From the NCBI RefSeq assembly GCF_022811605.1, contig NZ_CP094533.1:930001-994000 (forward strand): a DNA stretch of 64,000 nt. The letters are read 5' to 3'. Both the position numbers and the translations under genes were made by a program. Source of the DNA: Agromyces soli (GTDB taxonomy: Bacteria; Actinomycetota; Actinomycetes; Actinomycetales; Microbacteriaceae). Shown here one piece after another: positions 61,101 through 64,000 of the stretch. Every line of letters begins with the position of its first letter. The stretch's first letter is position 1. The notes under the pieces were generated by a model. That model had not been told where the DNA came from. It saw only the letters and a program-made list of their open reading frames with translations, and did not search any database.

Positions 61101-62057
61101 TCAGCCGCGAGCGATCGCCGCGCGCACGAGCTCCGAGTAGAGCTGCGGGGTCTCGAGCCCGGCGGCCTCGGCAGCGAGCGGGAGGAGCGAGGTCTCGGTG
61201 AGACCGGGCAGCACGTTCGCCTCGAGGAACCAGGGCGTGCCCGACGCGTCGACGATCAGATCGACGCGGGAGACATCGCGCAGCCCCAGCTCGAGATGCG
61301 CACGGATCGCGACCGCCTCGACTTCGCCGAGCACCTCGGGCGACAGTCGCGCCGGGACGAAGAACGTCGTCTCCCCCGCGTTGTACCGAGCATCGAAGCT
61401 GTACACACCGGCGGTGGGCACGATCTCCACGGGCGGCAGCGCCCGCGGGCCCTCCCCCGTGTCGACGATCGCGACCGCCAGCTCGGTGCCGACGACGCGC
61501 TGTTCGACGATCGCGACGTCCGCGTAGGTGAACGCCTCGACCATGGCCCGCGGCAGGGCCTCGGCGTCGATCACGACGGTGACGCCCTGCGCCGAGCCGC
61601 CCGAAGCGGGCTTCACCACGAGTTCGCCGGGCAGCGCCTGCCGGACGACCTCGAGCACGCTCGCCGCTCCGAGCTCGCGGAACGACTCGTGGGAGAGCAC
61701 GATCGACTCGGGCACCGGGAGACCCGCCGCCTGCACGATCGAACTCGCGGCGGGCTTCGACCAGGCGAGCCGTGCCGCCTCCGCCGTGGACCCGACGGTC
61801 GGAACGCCGAGCGCGGCGAGCAGCTCGAGGAGCGCGCCATCCTCCCCGCTCGATCCGTGCAGTGCGGGGAACACGGCATCGGGCCGGTGCTCCGCGAGGT
61901 ACGGGAGCAGCGAGGCATCCGGATCGCGCAGCACGACGCGGTGACCGGCGGCCGTCAGCGCGTCGGCGACGCGTCGGCCCGAGCGCAGCGAGACATCGCG
62001 CTCGTGGGAGATGCCGCCGGCGAGGACGACCACGGTCAGTGCTCCGGATTCGCTCAT
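61101..62057 (-). CDS. ddl: D-alanine--D-alanine ligase
   Basis: At 318 residues this ATP-grasp enzyme begins VVVLAGGISHERDVSLRSG, with HGSSGEDGALLELL, LVVKPASGGSAQGV and FLEANVLPGLTETSLLP as conserved parts. It joins two D-alanines for the peptidoglycan stem peptide. It is opposite to parB. Some actinobacteria have a second Ddl elsewhere, so this copy may be one of two. Confidence 0.92.
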   Translation of the reverse strand: MSESGALTVVVLAGGISHERDVSLRSGRRVADALTAAGHRVVLRDPDASLLPYLAEHRPDAVFPALHGSSGEDGALLELLAALGVPTVGSTAEAARLAWSKPAASSIVQAAGLPVPESIVLSHESFRELGAASVLEVVRQALPGELVVKPASGGSAQGVTVVIDAEALPRAMVEAFTYADVAIVEQRVVGTELAVAIVDTGEGPRALPPVEIVPTAGVYSFDARYNAGETTFFVPARLSPEVLGEVEAVAIRAHLELGLRDVSRVDLIVDASGTPWFLEANVLPGLTETSLLPLAAEAAGLETPQLYSELVRAAIARG

Positions 62058-62132
62058 GATCTGGGGTTTCTCCGTTCAAGTCTGGCTGTTCGCTGCGTCG
62101 GCCGTGATGTAACCGGATGACAGGGTTGCGGG

Positions 62133-63458
62133 CTATTTGAGGTCGCTCGGCGGGGCCGACTCGATCCCCGGCTTCGCCGGCAGCTGCAGCGTGCCGGTGC
62201 CGGCGAAGGTGTCGAGCAGGTCGAGTTCGCCATTGATGACGGTCGCGAGTCGACGGATGCCGAGGCGGATCGCCTCGGGCGTCGGATAGCAGTACGACAG
62301 GCGCATCGCGTGCCGTCCTCGCCCGTCGGCGAAGAACGCGGTGCCGGGCGTGTAGGCGACGAGTTCGCGCACCGCGCGGGGGAGCATCTGCTTCGAGTCG
62401 AGCACGTCGGGCATCGTGACCCAGACGTAGAAGCCGCCGTTCGGGTTCGTCCAGCGCAGCTGCGGCAGGTACTCCCCCAACGCCTCGATCATCGCGTCCT
62501 TCCGCTCGCGGTAGACGCCGCGGAAGGTGTCGATCTGCCCGCGCCAGTCGACCGTCGACAAGTACTCCGCGACGACGAGCTGACTGAAGGACGAGGGCGA
62601 GAGCACGGCGGACTCGGCGGCCAGGATGAGCTTCTCGCGGATGGCGTGCGGGGCGAGCGCCCAGCCGACGCGGAACCCGGGGGCGAGCGTCTTCGAGAAG
62701 GAGCCGAGGTAGATGACGCCCTCGGGATCCATCGAGCGCAGGGCGTTGGGAGCAGGCTCGTCGAAGTGCAGCAGCCCGTAGGGGTTGTCCTCGAGCACGA
62801 GGATCTCGTTCTGGCGGCAGATCTCGAGGATCTCCGGGCGACGCTCGGCCGAGAGCGTGACTCCGGCCGGGTTGTGGAAGTTCGGGATCGTGTAGAGGAA
62901 CTTGATCCGCCGGCCCTGGCTGCGGAGGAAGCCGATCGTCTCGCGCAACGCCTCGGGGATGAGCCCGTCGTCGTCGGTCGCGACGTGCACGACCGAGGCC
63001 TGGTAGGAGCGGAAGACACCCAGCGCGCCCACATAGGAGGGCGCCTCGGCGAGCACGACGTCGCCGGGATCGAGGAAGAGTTTCGCGACGAAGTCGAGCG
63101 CCTGCTGCGAGCCCGTCGAGGTCACGACGTCGTCGACCGAGGCGCCGCGGATGCCCTCGAGCGACATGACGTCGAGGATGTGCTCGCGAAGCGCCGGAAT
63201 GCCCGCTCCCCCGCCGTACTGCAGCGCGGTCGGGCCCTGCTCGCGCATGACGCGGTCCATCGACGTGGTGATGAGGTCCTGCGGGAGCGCCGAGACGAAC
63301 GGCATGCCGCCGGCGAGCGAGACCACTTCGGGCCGCGACGCGACGGCGAACAGAGCTCGAACCTCGGAGGCGGCGAAGCCGGCGGCTCGCTCGGCGTAGT
63401 TCGCGTACCAGGGGTCGAGATTGTTGCCAGTCCGCTCGGGGACGCCGTCAGTGCTCAC
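62133..63458 (-). CDS. PLP-dependent aminotransferase, class I/II
   Basis: The 441-residue protein is a fold-type I aminotransferase of the LysN/kynurenine aminotransferase-like group. FSKTLAPGFRVGW carries the PLP-binding Lys (near residue 255), and LEDNPYG, TSTGSQQALD and YSYPT-like LSYCYPT complete the site. It has no HTH domain, so it is not an MocR regulator. The donor and acceptor are unknown. The ddl-aminotransferase-trx order near parB is typical of related genomes. Confidence 0.9.
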   Translation of the reverse strand: MSTDGVPERTGNNLDPWYANYAERAAGFAASEVRALFAVASRPEVVSLAGGMPFVSALPQDLITTSMDRVMREQGPTALQYGGGAGIPALREHILDVMSLEGIRGASVDDVVTSTGSQQALDFVAKLFLDPGDVVLAEAPSYVGALGVFRSYQASVVHVATDDDGLIPEALRETIGFLRSQGRRIKFLYTIPNFHNPAGVTLSAERRPEILEICRQNEILVLEDNPYGLLHFDEPAPNALRSMDPEGVIYLGSFSKTLAPGFRVGWALAPHAIREKLILAAESAVLSPSSFSQLVVAEYLSTVDWRGQIDTFRGVYRERKDAMIEALGEYLPQLRWTNPNGGFYVWVTMPDVLDSKQMLPRAVRELVAYTPGTAFFADGRGRHAMRLSYCYPTPEAIRLGIRRLATVINGELDLLDTFAGTGTLQLPAKPGIESAPPSDLK

Positions 63459-63636
63459 GTGCCATCCGTTCTGTTCAGGGTTCTCATGCTAGTCATCGGT
63501 GGGTGGGCTCGAAGACCTCGTGACACGCTCGGTCGCCGTGGAGAACTCAGGAACGCCTCGGTCGAGACGCCCGGAATCTCGCGGAAGCCCGGATGCCTCG
63601 TCATGCATAACTGCCAGATGTTCCTGAGTTGTGTGC

Positions 63637-63657
63637 GGGCGGGCGGGCGGGCGGGGG
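63637..63657 (+). repeat. G-tract (GGGC)4GGGGG, possible G-quadruplex
   Basis: Five G-runs of three or more separated by single C bases lie in the trxA-aminotransferase gap, between trxA's hairpin and the aminotransferase start. Confidence 0.7.
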
Positions 63658-63663
63658 AACGCG

Positions 63664-63696
63664 AAGGACCCGCCCGGCGGTGCCGGGCGGGTCCTT
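63664..63696 (-). terminator. Hairpin after trxA
   Basis: AAGGACCCGCCCGGC and its complement flank GGT, a 15-base perfect stem 20 bases after the trxA stop. No long T-run follows on the minus strand. Confidence 0.7.
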
Positions 63697-63716
63697 GGGT
63701 CGTACGAGGATGCCGG

Positions 63717-64000
63717 CTACTGGATGTAGGCGGCGAGGTCGGCCTCGAGGGCCGGCTTGGGCTTGGCGCCGACGAAGCTCTGCACGACCTCGCCCTGCTT
63801 GAAGACCTTGAACGCCGGGATGGCGGTGATCTGGTACTTCATGGCGAGCTGCGGGTTCTCGTCGACGTTGAGCTTGACGATGTCGATCTTGTCGGCGTGC
63901 TCGGTCGCAATCTGGTCGAGGATCGGGCTGACCGCGCGGCACGGGCCGCACCATTCGGCCCAGAAGTCGACGATGACGGGCTTGTCGTTCTCGAGCACCT
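63717..64000 (-). CDS. trxA: Thioredoxin, N-terminus cut by window edge
   Basis: About 94 residues of a thioredoxin are visible, with the active site WCGPC, KLNVDENPQLAMKYQI and the cis-Pro in ITAIPAFKVF. The frame continues past base 64000; about 10-15 N-terminal residues are missing. GTG at 63998 lies within the usual sequence and is not the start. It reduces protein disulfides and could serve the ArsC relay. A thioredoxin reductase gene is expected upstream, outside the window. Confidence 0.95.
   Translation of the reverse strand, partial: VLENDKPVIVDFWAEWCGPCRAVSPILDQIATEHADKIDIVKLNVDENPQLAMKYQITAIPAFKVFKQGEVVQSFVGAKPKPALEADLAAYIQ

Overview
The window is high-GC actinobacterial chromosome that carries the replication-origin region. 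Gene families and layout (DUF7882 and DUF6766 proteins, class E sortase, the fhaA-fhaB-pstP-rodA-pbpA-pknA-pknB cluster, crgA, DUF3566-gyrA-gyrB, dciA-recF-dnaN-dnaA-rpmH-rnpA-yidD-yidC-jag-rsmG-parA-parB-ddl-aminotransferase-trxA) point to the family Microbacteriaceae. I infer this from sequence and could not check it against a database. No phage, insertion sequence, integrase or CRISPR array was seen.

Left part, 1-25 kb, accessory metabolism and stress. It starts with a copper-chaperone pair behind CsoR-like dyads and a LAXTG-type thioester/VaFE surface protein. Next come a DUF6766 remnant and an NCS1 permease plus metallo-hydrolase operon with a TetR gene and a perfect palindrome. VOC-HxlR, MarR and paired SMR efflux genes follow. 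A carbohydrate locus comes next: a secreted GH97 glycosidase with a ROK repressor, and a divergently controlled ribose-type ABC importer with a carboxylesterase-like hydrolase. The GH97 and importer promoters share a 20-bp identical operator-like sequence. An arsenic cluster then holds an ArsR-ArsC fusion, ArsC, an ArsO-like flavoprotein and ArsR, with two clearly different operator types. After tRNA-Leu there is a HAD mutase and a GH65 disaccharide phosphorylase.

Middle part, 25-43 kb, cell envelope and signalling. Two FHA proteins, the PP2C phosphatase, RodA, PbpA and two Ser/Thr kinases form one tightly overlapping operon. pabA, a 51-residue membrane protein and the class E sortase are opposite, followed by crgA, rhomboid protease and cyclophilin. 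The crgA-rhomboid gap contains a dense, helically phased cluster of DnaA-box-like 9-mers about 15 kb from dnaA. Small genes, NUDIX, an Imm5-like protein, an MFS pump with a divergent TetR gene, tRNA-Ala and tRNA-Ile complete this part.

Right part, 43-64 kb, replication and segregation. Genes left of the dnaA-dnaN gap run leftwards and those right of dnaA run rightwards, as expected for an origin at about 51.3-51.7 kb. Six parS sites lie between 56.06 and 59.06 kb. Four are in a 1.39-kb stretch between rsmG and parA that has no convincing gene and also holds a 13-unit heptanucleotide repeat. parA encodes a ParA with an unusual N-terminal extension of about 310 residues, and one parS lies inside that reading frame.
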